A program made the translations under genes and the position numbers. The notes under the pieces were generated by a model. It was not told the origin of the DNA and searched no databases. It saw only the letters and a program-made list of their open reading frames with translations. From assembly GCA_964384345.1 (NCBI GenBank), contig CAYLKD010000005.1:1-64000 (forward strand): a stretch of 64,000 nt of DNA. The letters are read 5' to 3'. Below, piece after piece: positions 26,047 to 35,590 of this stretch; the stretch's first letter is position 1, and each line of letters starts with the position of its first letter. This DNA comes from JASLCR01 sp964384345 (GTDB taxonomy: Bacteria; Patescibacteriota; Saccharimonadia; Saccharimonadales; Saccharimonadaceae).

Positions 26047-27273
26047 ATGAAATTCTTTAAAGAGACACTGGTAGATGTGCCGCTAGATAACAAAACCGTG
26101 CTGGTGCGTGCGGACTATAATGTACCACTTGAAAAAGATGGTTCAATTGCTGATGATTACCGGATCAGTTCTAGTGTACCGACGTTGCAGGCGCTCCTAA
26201 AGCGTGGCTGTAAGATTGTTATAATTAGTCACTTAGGCCGTCCTGAGGGTCGTGACAAAAACTGTAGCCTCGAGGTTGTTGCAACGCGCCTTTCAGAGCT
26301 TCTCAAAACTCGCGTGAGCTTTGTCGATGATTGTATCGGCGATAAAGTGAAAATGGCCGTCAAAAAAGCTCCTCAGCATTCTGTTATTTTGCTTGAAAAC
26401 CTACGCTATTATCCAGAAGAAGAAGCCAACGATGCTGCGTTCGCTAAAAAGCTTGCCTCCTCAAGTATGGCGCGCTATTTTGTCCAGGACGGTTTCGGCG
26501 TTGTTCACCGTGCGCACGCCAGTACGGCTGCGATAACATTGCAGCTACCGAGCGTTGCTGGAATGCTACTTGAAAAAGAATACACTACGATCACGAGCGC
26601 CATGAAGCACCCGAAACATCCATTGGTTGCTGTACTCGGAGGAGCGAAGGTTAGCGATAAGATCGAAGTCATCGAAGCACTCGAGCCAATTGCCGAACAA
26701 ATTCTTATTGGGGGAGCCATGGCAAATACCTTTCTAGCAGCCCGAGGGATCAATATGGCAAAAAGCAAATTTGAAGCCGATCAAGCAGACGAAGTGCACC
26801 GTATTTATGCCAAGGCGACAGCTAAAGTCGGTGAAACGCACGAAGATGATTTTTTAGTTCTTCCGACTGATTTAGCGGTTGCAAGCGAGTTATCTGAACA
26901 CGCAAAACGTGAGATTGTACCCACGGGTGCAATGCCGGCAGACAAAATGGCCCTTGATATCGGGGACGCAACCATAGAGAAGTTTGTCGACTGCATCAAT
27001 AATGCAAAGACTGTAATCTGGAACGGAACGCTTGGGATGGCCGAATATGAGAATTTTGCTCATGGTTCTGCGCGTATTGCACTCGCTCTGGCAACTCATC
27101 CGAACATTGTATCGATCATTGGTGGGGGCGATACGGCCGATTTTGCGCTACATTGGGATAGCAAAAATGGTGGTAGTTTCAGCCATGTTTCTACTGGTGG
27201 TGGCGCAAGTCTAGAACTGATGAGCGGCAAAAAACTGCCGGGAATTGAATCTCTGCTAGACGCTCGGCACTAG
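26047..27273 (+). CDS. pgk: phosphoglycerate kinase
   Basis: The 408-aa length and motifs are standard: VLVRADYNVPLEKDGSIADDYR, ISHLGRPEG, LLENLRYYPEE, AVLGGAKVSDKIEV and the ATP-side loop IIGGGDTADFAL...VSTGGGASLELM. A mild oddity is DGFGVVHRAHAST where most enzymes have DAFGTAHRAHAST; the catalytic Arg and His remain. It makes ATP from 1,3-bisphosphoglycerate. A purine-rich GAGGGTGGG lies directly before the ATG, so it relies on a ribosome-binding site, unlike the leaderless pyk. It sits between pyk and tpiA. Confidence 0.97.
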   Translation: MKFFKETLVDVPLDNKTVLVRADYNVPLEKDGSIADDYRISSSVPTLQALLKRGCKIVIISHLGRPEGRDKNCSLEVVATRLSELLKTRVSFVDDCIGDKVKMAVKKAPQHSVILLENLRYYPEEEANDAAFAKKLASSSMARYFVQDGFGVVHRAHASTAAITLQLPSVAGMLLEKEYTTITSAMKHPKHPLVAVLGGAKVSDKIEVIEALEPIAEQILIGGAMANTFLAARGINMAKSKFEADQADEVHRIYAKATAKVGETHEDDFLVLPTDLAVASELSEHAKREIVPTGAMPADKMALDIGDATIEKFVDCINNAKTVIWNGTLGMAEYENFAHGSARIALALATHPNIVSIIGGGDTADFALHWDSKNGGSFSHVSTGGGASLELMSGKKLPGIESLLDARH

Positions 27274-27316
27274 TACTGGTAAACTGTAATAAAAGGTAAG
27301 CATAAGAAGCTAAAAC

Positions 27317-28102
27317 GTGGGCAATACAACTTTAATCATAGCGAACTGGAAAATGAACCTCACCGTAGGAGAGGCAAGTTTGTATGTCCACAAACTTGAT
27401 AAAAGTATCGTCGCGCATCGAAATGTTGAAGTTGTTCTTGCTCCGACAATGTTGTGCTTACAAACACTCAATCTACAGATCGATCACCGCAAGTTTAAGC
27501 TTGCTGCTCAAAATTTGTATTGGCGTGATGAAGGAGCATTTACGGGCGAAGTATCGGCGCACCAGCTACGAGGTTTAGTCCGTTATGCAATCGTAGCTCA
27601 TTCAGAACGACGCCATTTATTTCACGAACACGATAAAGACATTCGTGCCAAAGTACAAGCTGCGGTGCGCAACCACATAACACCGGTCTTGTGTATTGGT
27701 GAAACAGCTGCTGAAAAATCTGACGGTGAAACTGATGCAGTCTTGCACGATCAGATAATTGGTGGACTAGCCAACTTGACTGCAGATGAGGTCGCTGAAA
27801 TGGTGATTGCCTACGAACCAGTGTGGGCAATATCGGGTGGTGCGGATTTTGGTTCACATCCGGTTGCAACACCGAGTGTAGTCAGTGCAGTCGTTCGCTC
27901 AATTCGTAATCAGATCAAACATTTATTTGGCGCTGAAACTGCAAAAAAAATCCGTATTTTGTATGGCGGTAGTGTCAATTCATCAAATGCTGCTGGATTT
28001 ATGACCATTCCTGGAGTCGATGGCTTTCTTATCGGTGGCGCTAGTCTGATACAACACGAATTTGAAGAAATTATCAAAGCAGCCCACGAGCGAGGAAAAT
28101 AA
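27317..28102 (+). CDS. tpiA: triosephosphate isomerase
   Basis: The 261-aa enzyme interconverts dihydroxyacetone phosphate and glyceraldehyde-3-phosphate. Catalytic residues are visible: Lys in IANWKMN, His in VAHSERRHLF near residue 95 and Glu in AYEPVWAISGG near 170, with the phosphate loop YGGSVNSSNA and FLIGGASL. The start is the GTG at 27317, needed to include ANWKMN; the purine-rich stretch upstream is a weak ribosome-binding site. It is the third gene of the glycolytic block and is followed 10 nt later by a tail-anchored protein gene. Confidence 0.96.
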   Translation: MGNTTLIIANWKMNLTVGEASLYVHKLDKSIVAHRNVEVVLAPTMLCLQTLNLQIDHRKFKLAAQNLYWRDEGAFTGEVSAHQLRGLVRYAIVAHSERRHLFHEHDKDIRAKVQAAVRNHITPVLCIGETAAEKSDGETDAVLHDQIIGGLANLTADEVAEMVIAYEPVWAISGGADFGSHPVATPSVVSAVVRSIRNQIKHLFGAETAKKIRILYGGSVNSSNAAGFMTIPGVDGFLIGGASLIQHEFEEIIKAAHERGK

Positions 28103-28112
28103 AGGATTGACG

Positions 28113-29195
28113 ATGAAAGACTTAGATTTTGACGAACTTGACCGCGCAGTGAACTCGCTGATGACTAAAAATGATAGTAAACCAACAGTTACGGCTCTCA
28201 CCGACACAGTCGCACAGGCAGAACCCTCAACGGACACTTCGCAGTCACGATTACCATCGACAGCTACACCCGACGTCGATGACTCATTGATTTCTGAAGA
28301 CAATACGATGACTACTCCATCTAAGACCATCGCTCCACGACGATCGGGTCGCTTTATGGATATGATGCCAGCTTCAGCTACAACTGTTTTGACACCAGCC
28401 CGTAAGTTCACTTCTCGCCAAGGCGTTTCACTCAGTCCGATGAACGATATAGTCGCAGCGTCAGCTGTCAAAAAATCTCCAGAAGTTAGTGAAAACAGCG
28501 AGAATACAAGCAGTTCTGTTGATGAGGTGAGTACGCCAAGTCACAGTTGGCCAGATCCAATTGATCTTCATGAGGCGCAAAATCCTGTACCAGAAGCTGA
28601 GTCTATTGCTGAACTGCCGGTTATTGCAACTGAGGCTGAGGTGACTTCAGAGCCAGCCACACCTATACCTGAAAACGATTCGCCATTTATATTAGATGCA
28701 AAAGTTGAAAAGCGTCCGCTTGGCGGGAATGAGATGTCATCAGTATCTTCAGCAGATGAGCCAGTCAATTTAGTAGCTAATACTGATACGCAGTCCACAC
28801 CGCAAATAATGCCGGCAGAATTAGGAGAAGATCTTTTGGCGATAGAAGCTGGTTCGAGCGCGACTAGCCCTGATACGACACCTGCAAGCGCTGCTCCAGC
28901 TTCTACTAGTTTACCGGCTGAATCACCAGTTACTGAGGAACCATCTTCTATGGCGACGCAGCAACCCCAATCAGTCCCACAGCAACCTGGTGCGTCCTCG
29001 TCAATTAGTCAACAGTACAAGGTAGCGCAAAGTACTCGTGACCAATCGCACGCTGCGTTATACGACACTGCGGCTGAACCACTCAAGCATCCGGCAAAAC
29101 AATCATCTTCGTGGCCAATAATCATTGTCATTATTTTGTTGATTGTGCTCGGCGCAGGTGGCGCTGCAGCGTTGTATTTTCTTAAGCTTATCTAA
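28113..29195 (+). CDS. low-complexity protein with C-terminal membrane anchor
   Basis: I do not recognise this 360-aa protein. The ATG at 28113 is chosen because AAAGGA precedes it by six bases; an upstream in-frame start would overlap tpiA. It begins with an acidic helix (MKDLDFDELDRAVNSLM) and continues through about 290 residues rich in Ser, Thr, Ala, Pro and Glu, with no obvious domain. It ends in one hydrophobic helix (WPIIIVIILLIVLGAGGAAA) and YFLKLI. This is the layout of a tail-anchored protein with a long disordered cytoplasmic part. Similar proteins occur in Saccharibacteria genomes as hypotheticals. Confidence 0.7.
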   Translation: MKDLDFDELDRAVNSLMTKNDSKPTVTALTDTVAQAEPSTDTSQSRLPSTATPDVDDSLISEDNTMTTPSKTIAPRRSGRFMDMMPASATTVLTPARKFTSRQGVSLSPMNDIVAASAVKKSPEVSENSENTSSSVDEVSTPSHSWPDPIDLHEAQNPVPEAESIAELPVIATEAEVTSEPATPIPENDSPFILDAKVEKRPLGGNEMSSVSSADEPVNLVANTDTQSTPQIMPAELGEDLLAIEAGSSATSPDTTPASAAPASTSLPAESPVTEEPSSMATQQPQSVPQQPGASSSISQQYKVAQSTRDQSHAALYDTAAEPLKHPAKQSSSWPIIIVIILLIVLGAGGAAALYFLKLI

Positions 29196-29215
29196 TCATC
29201 TGTTCAACTAGTTGC

Positions 29216-29221
29216 TATACT
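29216..29221 (+). promoter_or_regulatory. -10 box, leaderless uvrD/pcrA
   Basis: TATACT lies 8 nt before the ATG at 29230 without a Shine-Dalgarno sequence. Confidence 0.55.
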
Positions 29222-29229
29222 GGTAACAG

Positions 29230-31332
29230 ATGAATATTTTGGGGGAACTGAATGATGCCCAGCAACAAGCGGTGCAAACAACGCACGGACCGTTGCTGAT
29301 TCTGGCTGGGGCTGGAAGTGGGAAAACTAAGACGTTAACTCACCGCGTTGCGTACTTGATCGCTAATGAAAAATTATGGCCAGAAGAAATTCTTGCGGTA
29401 ACATTTACCAATAAAGCCGCGCGCGAAATGCGCGAACGATTATCGGCGCTGCTTGGTCAAGCTAATACAAGAAATTTTATGCCGTGGATGGGAACATTTC
29501 ATGGGATATGCGTCCGATTACTCAGAATAGATGGCCACACTATTGATATTGCACATAATTTCGTCATTTATGATGAAGATGATCGGCAAAGTCTTATCAA
29601 ACAGGCTATGAAGTCAAATGGTATCACTGATCGTCAAATCAAAGCCCGTGCTATTAGTGCAGCGATTTCGAATGCAAAAAATCAACTGCTAACGCCAGAT
29701 GATCTGGAGGCAAGCGCAAATTATCCATTTGAAAAAACCGTTGCCCAGTTATACAAAAGTTATGAAAATGCTCGCAAATCGGCAGGAGCACTTGATTTTG
29801 ATGATCTACTGACTGAGACAGTGCGTTTGTTTCGTGATCAACCAGATGTACGAGCAAAATGGCGCACCAAATTCAAGCATATTTTGATCGACGAATACCA
29901 AGACACCAACGCAGCACAGTATGCGATTGTTAAAGCATTAGTCGGTGACGAAAAAAATATTTGTGTTGTTGGTGATGATTGGCAGTCAATCTATAGTTGG
30001 CGCGGCGCTGATTTTACGAATATATTGAATTTTGAGCGAGATTATCCTGCGGCGCTGATTGTTAAACTTGAGCAAAATTATCGTTCTACAGGTGCAATTC
30101 TTGAGGCTGCACACAATGTTATTAGTAAGAATATTCAGCGTAGTGATAAAAAATTATGGACGGCGGCAGGACCTGGTTCACCTGTTCAAGTTCATGAAAC
30201 ATATGATGAAGTAGAAGAAGCTCAATTAGTAGCTAGCCGCATCGGAACCCAAACGATGATCGGAGCGCATAAAGCCAGTGATTTTGCGGTTCTGTATCGT
30301 ACCAATGCGCAAAGCTATACGCTTGAACGGGCATTTTTACAGAATAGAATACCGTATAAGATTATCGGTGGCGTACGATTTTATGACCGAAAAGAAATAA
30401 AAGATATAATTGCTTACCTGCGAGTACTATATCAGCCAAATGATCGAGTCAGCTTTGGTCGAATAGCGAATGTACCCGCACGAGGTGTTGGGGCGACGAG
30501 TTTAGAGCGATTTTTTAATTGGCAAGCAGCCTCAGGGCTTGATATTATTTCCGCACTCATAACTATAGAAAGCTCACCGGTCACCGGTAAGGCGCGAGCT
30601 GCAATGGGTAGACTCGGTGAAGTACTGCGGAGTTTACAAGCGAAGCTTGAAGCTGACACAGCACCAAGTGATTTGATAGAACAACTATTTACCGTCACGG
30701 GATATCGAGACTACTTGCTTGATGGAACTCCGCAAGCAGAAGACCGGGAAGCAAATATTTCTTCTCTCATTTCTGACGCACGACCGTTTGCATCGTTACC
30801 TGAATTTCTCGAAGAAGTCGCTCTAATGTCGAGCGCCGATGAGTCATCGAGTGATGATGCCGTTACATTAATGACGATACATGCTGCTAAGGGTCTCGAA
30901 TTCCCAGTCGTATTTATGGTTGGTATGGAGGAGGGAATTTTTCCGCATTCTCGAGTCTACGAGGCAGGTCCTAGTGAACTCGAGGAAGAACGACGGCTTT
31001 GTTACGTGGGCATGACGCGAGCCCGCGAAGAGCTGCAGCTCAGTTATGCAGCAAGTCGACTGCAATTTGGTCAACGTAGCTATAACCCGCCATCACGGTT
31101 TATCGCCGATATAGGTTCTGTGGCTGCTGTGACAGCAGGATCAGTTTTTGCGACTGATGAGCAAGCAGTTTACCAAGAACTCCCTGATTATGACATAGGA
31201 GATCAAGTTCATTCAGCACAGTTTGGTGATGGTGAAGTGGTTGATATTGATGGTATGGCCGTTTCGGTACACTTTGCAACTGGACAAACAAAAAAGCTCA
31301 ACATTGAATACGCGCGGCTATCTAAGCTGTAA
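29230..31332 (+). CDS. pcrA: UvrD/PcrA superfamily 1 DNA helicase
   Basis: The 700-aa 3'-5' helicase has LNDAQQQAV (Q motif), Walker A AGAGSGKT, TFTNKAAREM, ILIDEYQDTN with DDWQSIYSWRGAD, LEQNYRST, TIHAAKGLEFPVVF and CYVGMTRAREEL. The C-terminus ends with a Tudor-like segment (GDQVHSAQFGDGEVVDIDG), as in PcrA. It unwinds DNA in nucleotide excision repair and removes obstacles to replication. UvrA lies at 52606 and a GIY-YIG/exonuclease fusion at 61254; no UvrB or standard UvrC is in the window. PcrA rather than UvrD is suggested by the C-terminal domain, but the two are hard to separate by eye. Confidence 0.95.
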   Translation: MNILGELNDAQQQAVQTTHGPLLILAGAGSGKTKTLTHRVAYLIANEKLWPEEILAVTFTNKAAREMRERLSALLGQANTRNFMPWMGTFHGICVRLLRIDGHTIDIAHNFVIYDEDDRQSLIKQAMKSNGITDRQIKARAISAAISNAKNQLLTPDDLEASANYPFEKTVAQLYKSYENARKSAGALDFDDLLTETVRLFRDQPDVRAKWRTKFKHILIDEYQDTNAAQYAIVKALVGDEKNICVVGDDWQSIYSWRGADFTNILNFERDYPAALIVKLEQNYRSTGAILEAAHNVISKNIQRSDKKLWTAAGPGSPVQVHETYDEVEEAQLVASRIGTQTMIGAHKASDFAVLYRTNAQSYTLERAFLQNRIPYKIIGGVRFYDRKEIKDIIAYLRVLYQPNDRVSFGRIANVPARGVGATSLERFFNWQAASGLDIISALITIESSPVTGKARAAMGRLGEVLRSLQAKLEADTAPSDLIEQLFTVTGYRDYLLDGTPQAEDREANISSLISDARPFASLPEFLEEVALMSSADESSSDDAVTLMTIHAAKGLEFPVVFMVGMEEGIFPHSRVYEAGPSELEEERRLCYVGMTRAREELQLSYAASRLQFGQRSYNPPSRFIADIGSVAAVTAGSVFATDEQAVYQELPDYDIGDQVHSAQFGDGEVVDIDGMAVSVHFATGQTKKLNIEYARLSKL

Positions 31333-31346
31333 AAGCAGGGGCGTGA

Positions 31347-31352
31347 TATAAT
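31347..31352 (+). promoter_or_regulatory. -10 box upstream of the DUF348/G5 wall protein
   Basis: TATAAT here would give a leader of about 40 nt before the ATG at 31399. A second hexamer, TATATA at 31386-31391, lies 7 nt before the ATG and would make the mRNA leaderless. Confidence 0.45.
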
Positions 31353-31398
31353 AGTAGTATTGGATTTGCAGTTCAAAACCAATGTTATATAGATTTTT

Positions 31399-32607
31399 AT
31401 GAGATATTTCAGCGCGAAAACAATTCTATCCTTAATCGTATCAGCTGCGTGTTTTATGCTTGTATTCTTTGCATTTACTGCCCACGATTCTACGGCATCT
31501 GCAATCGCCCGTTATACCAATGGCGAAAAGCTCATCACGATTCATGATAGAGGGCAAGAACGAAGCGTTATTACCACGAAAGATACACTGCGTGAAATAT
31601 TTGCCGACCAAGGTACATTGCTCGACAAACGCGATATTGTCGAGCCTAGCCTGGATGAAAAATTGACAGCCCATGATTACCAGGTGAACGTGTATAGAGC
31701 TCGCCCGGTCTTAGTTATTGACGGTAAAGCATCTGTGCAAGCAATGACAGCAGGTCAAACTGCCAAACAGATCGCAAAAGATGCTGGGCTGACGCTACAT
31801 GATGAAGACAAGACTTCCATGAAATTGAGTACAGATGTCATCAATGACGGTGCTAGCCTCGAAATGAATATCCAGCGAGCAACTCCATTTTCATTTGTCT
31901 TCTATGGCAAAACCGTGCAATCATTTACGATGGCAAAAACTGTCGGTGAGATGCTCAAAGACAAAGGAATCGTTCCAGCAAAAGGCGATACCCTTTCACC
32001 GGGCGCTGACGCACTAATTACTGCGAACATGAGTGTTCAATTGTGGCATAACGGCAAGCAGACTGTCACCCTTGATGAAGATATTCCATATACAACTCGA
32101 ACGATCAATGACCCTGCACAACCTATTGGCTACCGGCAAGTTCAAACAGCTGGTGAAAATGGCAAGCAGACTGTCACCTACCAAATCGATATGCGTAATG
32201 GTAAAGAATTCAGTCGCAATGCACTCGAAAAGCTTGTTTCGAAGCAAATGACCGAAGAGGTCATTGTTGTTGGTACAAAAGTTGATTTGCCTCCTGGCTC
32301 CCATGAAGACTGGATGGCAGCAGCTGGAATTTCTGCAAGTGACTATGGCTACGTAAATTACATAGTCATGCGCGAAGGCGGTTGGGAACCATGCAAAGTT
32401 CAAGGCGGCGCAATAGATTGTTCATATGGTGGCAGCATGGGATATGGCATGGTGCAGGCGACTCCTGGTGGCAAAATGGTTAGTGCTGGCGCAGACTGGC
32501 GCACGAACCCTATCACGCAATTACGCTGGGCAACAGGATACGCAAACGGTCGCTATGGCGGTTGGTCTGGTGCTTATAATCACTGGCTAAGCTCACATAA
32601 CTGGTAG
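31399..32607 (+). CDS. secreted DUF348/G5 protein with APF-like lysozyme domain (YabE/Rpf-like)
   Basis: A hydrophobic signal segment (residues 8-27) is followed by DUF348-type modules (ITIHDRGQERSVITTKDTL, VLVIDGKASVQAMTAGQT, FVFYGKTVQSFTMAKTVGEM) and a G5 domain around 195-280. The C-terminal domain is like the lysozyme fold of aggregation-promoting factors and Rpf proteins (DWMAAAGISASDYGYVNYIV, MREGGWEP with the probable catalytic Glu, then GYGMVQATPGGKM). Two Cys flank the catalytic loop and may form a disulfide. It should cleave or remodel peptidoglycan outside the membrane. Such proteins act in growth or resuscitation of Gram-positive-type cells and could affect the host surface in an epibiont. 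Confidence 0.85.
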   Translation: MRYFSAKTILSLIVSAACFMLVFFAFTAHDSTASAIARYTNGEKLITIHDRGQERSVITTKDTLREIFADQGTLLDKRDIVEPSLDEKLTAHDYQVNVYRARPVLVIDGKASVQAMTAGQTAKQIAKDAGLTLHDEDKTSMKLSTDVINDGASLEMNIQRATPFSFVFYGKTVQSFTMAKTVGEMLKDKGIVPAKGDTLSPGADALITANMSVQLWHNGKQTVTLDEDIPYTTRTINDPAQPIGYRQVQTAGENGKQTVTYQIDMRNGKEFSRNALEKLVSKQMTEEVIVVGTKVDLPPGSHEDWMAAAGISASDYGYVNYIVMREGGWEPCKVQGGAIDCSYGGSMGYGMVQATPGGKMVSAGADWRTNPITQLRWATGYANGRYGGWSGAYNHWLSSHNW

Positions 32608-32616
32608 ATATTTCTA

Positions 32617-33411
32617 ATGAAAAATAATAAATCTCTCGGTCAGCATTGGCTCAAAGACCGTTTGATGCTAGAAGCCATCGTCAACGCGGCTGAATTAAAA
32701 AAAGACAGCGTCGTACTAGAAATTGGTCCCGGCCTCGGTACGCTAACAAGCGAATTACTACGTCAAGCGAAGCAAGTGATCGCTGTTGAATTCGATGAAG
32801 CACTTGCTTCAAAACTTAGTGGGCAATTTCCTGGTAAAGATTTGACTGTCCACCACGGGGACATCCTGTCATTTGATCTAGAGACACTGCCGAAAAATTA
32901 TTCAGCGGTTGCAAATGTTCCGTATTACATTACGAGTAAGATTGTACAAGCGCTCCTGACAGCAACAAACAAACCAAAGATTGCCGTACTGCTCGTCCAA
33001 AAGGAAGTAGCTCAGCGTATTGCGGCTACACCAGGTGATATGAGTATGCTGGCACTATCGGCTCAGGTCTATGCCAAAACGTCCTTAGGTGTCGAAGTTG
33101 ACAGGTCATACTTCACGCCGCCTCCAGAGGTTGACTCGCAAGTTATTGTGCTGAAAACTCGTCAAGAGCCACTCATTGCAATAAATGAGCAAGCAGATTT
33201 CTTTCGAATAGCACGTGCAGGATTTGGAGAAAAACGAAAAAAACTCCGCTCTAGTTTGTCCGGTGGTCTACATATTTCCAAACCAGAAGTTGATGAAATA
33301 TTAACTGCTGTCGGTATTCCGCCAGAAGCGCGTGCCCAAGAATTATCGATTGAACAATGGCATCAATTGACTGATTATATTGTCAAGCGTAAGCCATCTT
33401 CTGCCTCATGA
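32617..33411 (+). CDS. rsmA: 16S rRNA dimethyladenosine transferase RsmA (KsgA)
   Basis: The 264-aa protein has the KsgA signature: KNNKSLGQHWLKD at the start, SAM motif I VLEIGPGLGTLT, the acidic end of beta-2 VEFDEALA, and the catalytic motif NVPYYIT (family NxPY) near residue 99, then the C-terminal helical domain. It dimethylates two adjacent adenines near the 3' end of 16S rRNA during 30S maturation. It lies nine bases after the wall-protein gene and overlaps the laccase-domain gene by four bases, so it is in the middle of an operon. Confidence 0.95.
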   Translation: MKNNKSLGQHWLKDRLMLEAIVNAAELKKDSVVLEIGPGLGTLTSELLRQAKQVIAVEFDEALASKLSGQFPGKDLTVHHGDILSFDLETLPKNYSAVANVPYYITSKIVQALLTATNKPKIAVLLVQKEVAQRIAATPGDMSMLALSAQVYAKTSLGVEVDRSYFTPPPEVDSQVIVLKTRQEPLIAINEQADFFRIARAGFGEKRKKLRSSLSGGLHISKPEVDEILTAVGIPPEARAQELSIEQWHQLTDYIVKRKPSSAS

Positions 33412-34085
33412 CGACATACGATGTAATTTCTGGGGTATGCATCGGAGTGTCAAATGTCAACGACGGCACTATGAAAATAGCAGATGAGGATGCTGAGATA
33501 GTTACGGCTAATCGAACGAATCTCATCACGACTGTCGGTGGTTCGTATGAAAATTCTATTGTTATAAAAATCGATTATGACACTGAGAATTTTTGTCACT
33601 ACAAATCGGTTGAACTGGATAGTCTAGGCGGTGGTCAGGCATATGTCGCTGATGGAATCGTAACAACAACTAGAGATGTCGCATTGTTGTTGCCGTTAGC
33701 CGATTGCATTGGCGCTGTTTTATACGATAAAGAACATGATGTAGTTATGGTATCTCATCTCGGCCGGCATAGTCTTGAGCAAGATGGAGCTGCAAAATCA
33801 ATACGCTATATGCATGATAGTTTGGGGAGCAAGCCTACCTGTATAAGCGTATTTTTGAGTCCATCGGCGGGTCAGGCAAACTATCCACTTTTTTCGTTTG
33901 AAGGAAGAAGCCTGGAATCTGTTGCTCGCGATCAATTCGAGCGCGCTGGGGTTGAAGCGAACAGCATTTTCTCCGCAGGTATAGACACGACGCTAAATAC
34001 TCGTTATTTCTCACATAGCGAGTATCTCAAAGGCAATCGAGCATCGAATGGTCGCTTCGCGATTGTTGCTATGCTAAGGGGCTAG
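33408..34085 (+). CDS. YfiH/PgeF-like (laccase-domain) protein, divergent
   Basis: The 225-aa protein matches the DUF152/YfiH fold: residues 95-130 read LLPLADCIGAVLYDKEHDVVMVSHLG, with the Cys and His that bind zinc in this family (TADC...HAGW), and the C-terminus has NTRYFSHSEYLKGNRASNGRF, like FFSYRRxGxTGR. Differences are notable: HAGW is SHLG, and the loop that usually holds GPCIG reads LSPSAGQ, losing its Cys. YfiH proteins are purine nucleoside phosphorylases or peptidoglycan-editing factors; here activity is uncertain. It overlaps rsmA by an ATGA. Confidence 0.75.
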   Translation: MTTYDVISGVCIGVSNVNDGTMKIADEDAEIVTANRTNLITTVGGSYENSIVIKIDYDTENFCHYKSVELDSLGGGQAYVADGIVTTTRDVALLLPLADCIGAVLYDKEHDVVMVSHLGRHSLEQDGAAKSIRYMHDSLGSKPTCISVFLSPSAGQANYPLFSFEGRSLESVARDQFERAGVEANSIFSAGIDTTLNTRYFSHSEYLKGNRASNGRFAIVAMLRG

Positions 34086-34092
34086 CCTCTGG

Positions 34093-34098
34093 TACACT
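34093..34098 (+). promoter_or_regulatory. -10 box, leaderless metG
   Basis: TACACT lies 7 nt before the ATG at 34106; no Shine-Dalgarno sequence is present. Confidence 0.5.
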
Positions 34099-34105
34099 GA
34101 ATATA

Positions 34106-35590
34106 ATGGGAAAAAATCTATACATCGCAACCGCTATACCATATGTCAACGGCACGCCGCACATTGGCAACGCACTTGATTACCTATTGGCTGATATTTG
34201 GGCTCGCTATCAAAAGCAAAATGGACGCGAGGTTCGCTTTGAAGTCGGCACCGATGAACACGGCAATAAGATTGCCGCAAAAGCCGCCAGTGAAGGTATG
34301 ACTTCGCAAGCCTATGCTGACAAAATGTATATAAATTTCGAAAACTTGATGAAAAAAGTTGGTGCAAGCTATACCGATTTTATTCGAACGACTGATGGTC
34401 ACCATCGGGGAGCTGTCCAATATATCTGGAAGCAACTTGAGCCGCACATCTATAAAGATAGCTATGAAGGCTGGTACTGCATGGGCCACGAAGCATTCTT
34501 TACTGAAAAAGAAGTAAACGAGACTAATGGCGTATGTCCAGACCATCAGACGCCGTACGAGCACGTCAGCGAAGAAAATTATTTTTTGCGAACCAGTGAT
34601 TTCACCGAACAGGTAAGAGACGCAATCGAAAAAAATAAAATGCATATTGTCCCTGAATTCCGTAAAAAAGAGTTCCTCGAACTTATCAAAGATGGATTAA
34701 AAGATGTCTCAATCTCTCGTCCGAAAAAAAGTCTCAGCTGGGGTATTGAAGTGCCTGGTGATCCTGATCAAGTAATCTACGTGTGGTTGGATGCTCTTAG
34801 CAACTACATTACAGTACTTGGCTATCCGGACAATGATGACTGGCGCAATTACTGGCCAGCCGACGTGCAAGTAGTCGGTAAAGATATATTGCGCTTTCAT
34901 GCAGGCATTTGGCCAGCGATGTTGCTTGGGCTAGGTTTGTCTCTGCCGAAAAAATTAATGGTACATGGATTTGTCAATGTTGGTGGCTCAAAGATGAGTA
35001 AGACAGTCGGAAACGTTGTCGATCCAAATGAAATCATCGATGAATATGGCGTTGAGGCTTTCCGCTACTTCTTCACGCGGCACATACCAACACTTGATGA
35101 CGGCGATTTTACGTGGGAAAAATTTGAAACTGCTTACAATAACGAACTCGCGAATGATCTAGGTAATCTTGTCAGCCGTGTCGTCAATATGCTGACTAGG
35201 TACCAGGCTGGTGTGATAGGCGACGGTGCGATGGCAGAACACGACATGCAGCTGTACCGCGAAGCAATGGATCGGCTCGAATTTGATAAAGCAATTGATC
35301 GAGTGTGGGTCATGGTGCGCTCACTCAATCAATACATCGAAGAAGTGAAGCCATGGGAAATTGCAAAGAAGCGTGAAAAAGAGCCCGACGCTGAAGCGCA
35401 TCTGACTGAAGTTTTGTCTCACTGCGCCAGTAGTCTACTACAAATAGCAGATCTACTCGTGCCATTTATGCCTGAAACTGCTGCGAAAATGCATGCAATT
35501 TTCGAAAGTGGCGTCGTAACACCACTTGAAGGTGTCATGTTTCCAAAGAAATATATCCATACCGAAGCGCCAGTTTTAGCAGGTAAATAA
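34106..35590 (+). CDS. metG: methionyl-tRNA synthetase
   Basis: This class I synthetase of 494 aa has ATAIPYVNGTPHIGNAL with the HIGH-type motif HIGN, FEVGTDEHGNKIA, the KMSKS motif GGSKMSKTVGN near residue 298, YVWLDALSNYI, and the helical anticodon-binding domain. The zinc knuckle region (YCMGHEAFFTEKEV, later CPDH) has only part of the usual Cys set. There is no C-terminal tRNA-binding EMAP/Trbp111 domain, so it is a short form. It charges initiator and elongator tRNA-Met. Its stop overlaps the tatD start by one base (TAATG). Confidence 0.96.
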   Translation: MGKNLYIATAIPYVNGTPHIGNALDYLLADIWARYQKQNGREVRFEVGTDEHGNKIAAKAASEGMTSQAYADKMYINFENLMKKVGASYTDFIRTTDGHHRGAVQYIWKQLEPHIYKDSYEGWYCMGHEAFFTEKEVNETNGVCPDHQTPYEHVSEENYFLRTSDFTEQVRDAIEKNKMHIVPEFRKKEFLELIKDGLKDVSISRPKKSLSWGIEVPGDPDQVIYVWLDALSNYITVLGYPDNDDWRNYWPADVQVVGKDILRFHAGIWPAMLLGLGLSLPKKLMVHGFVNVGGSKMSKTVGNVVDPNEIIDEYGVEAFRYFFTRHIPTLDDGDFTWEKFETAYNNELANDLGNLVSRVVNMLTRYQAGVIGDGAMAEHDMQLYREAMDRLEFDKAIDRVWVMVRSLNQYIEEVKPWEIAKKREKEPDAEAHLTEVLSHCASSLLQIADLLVPFMPETAAKMHAIFESGVVTPLEGVMFPKKYIHTEAPVLAGK

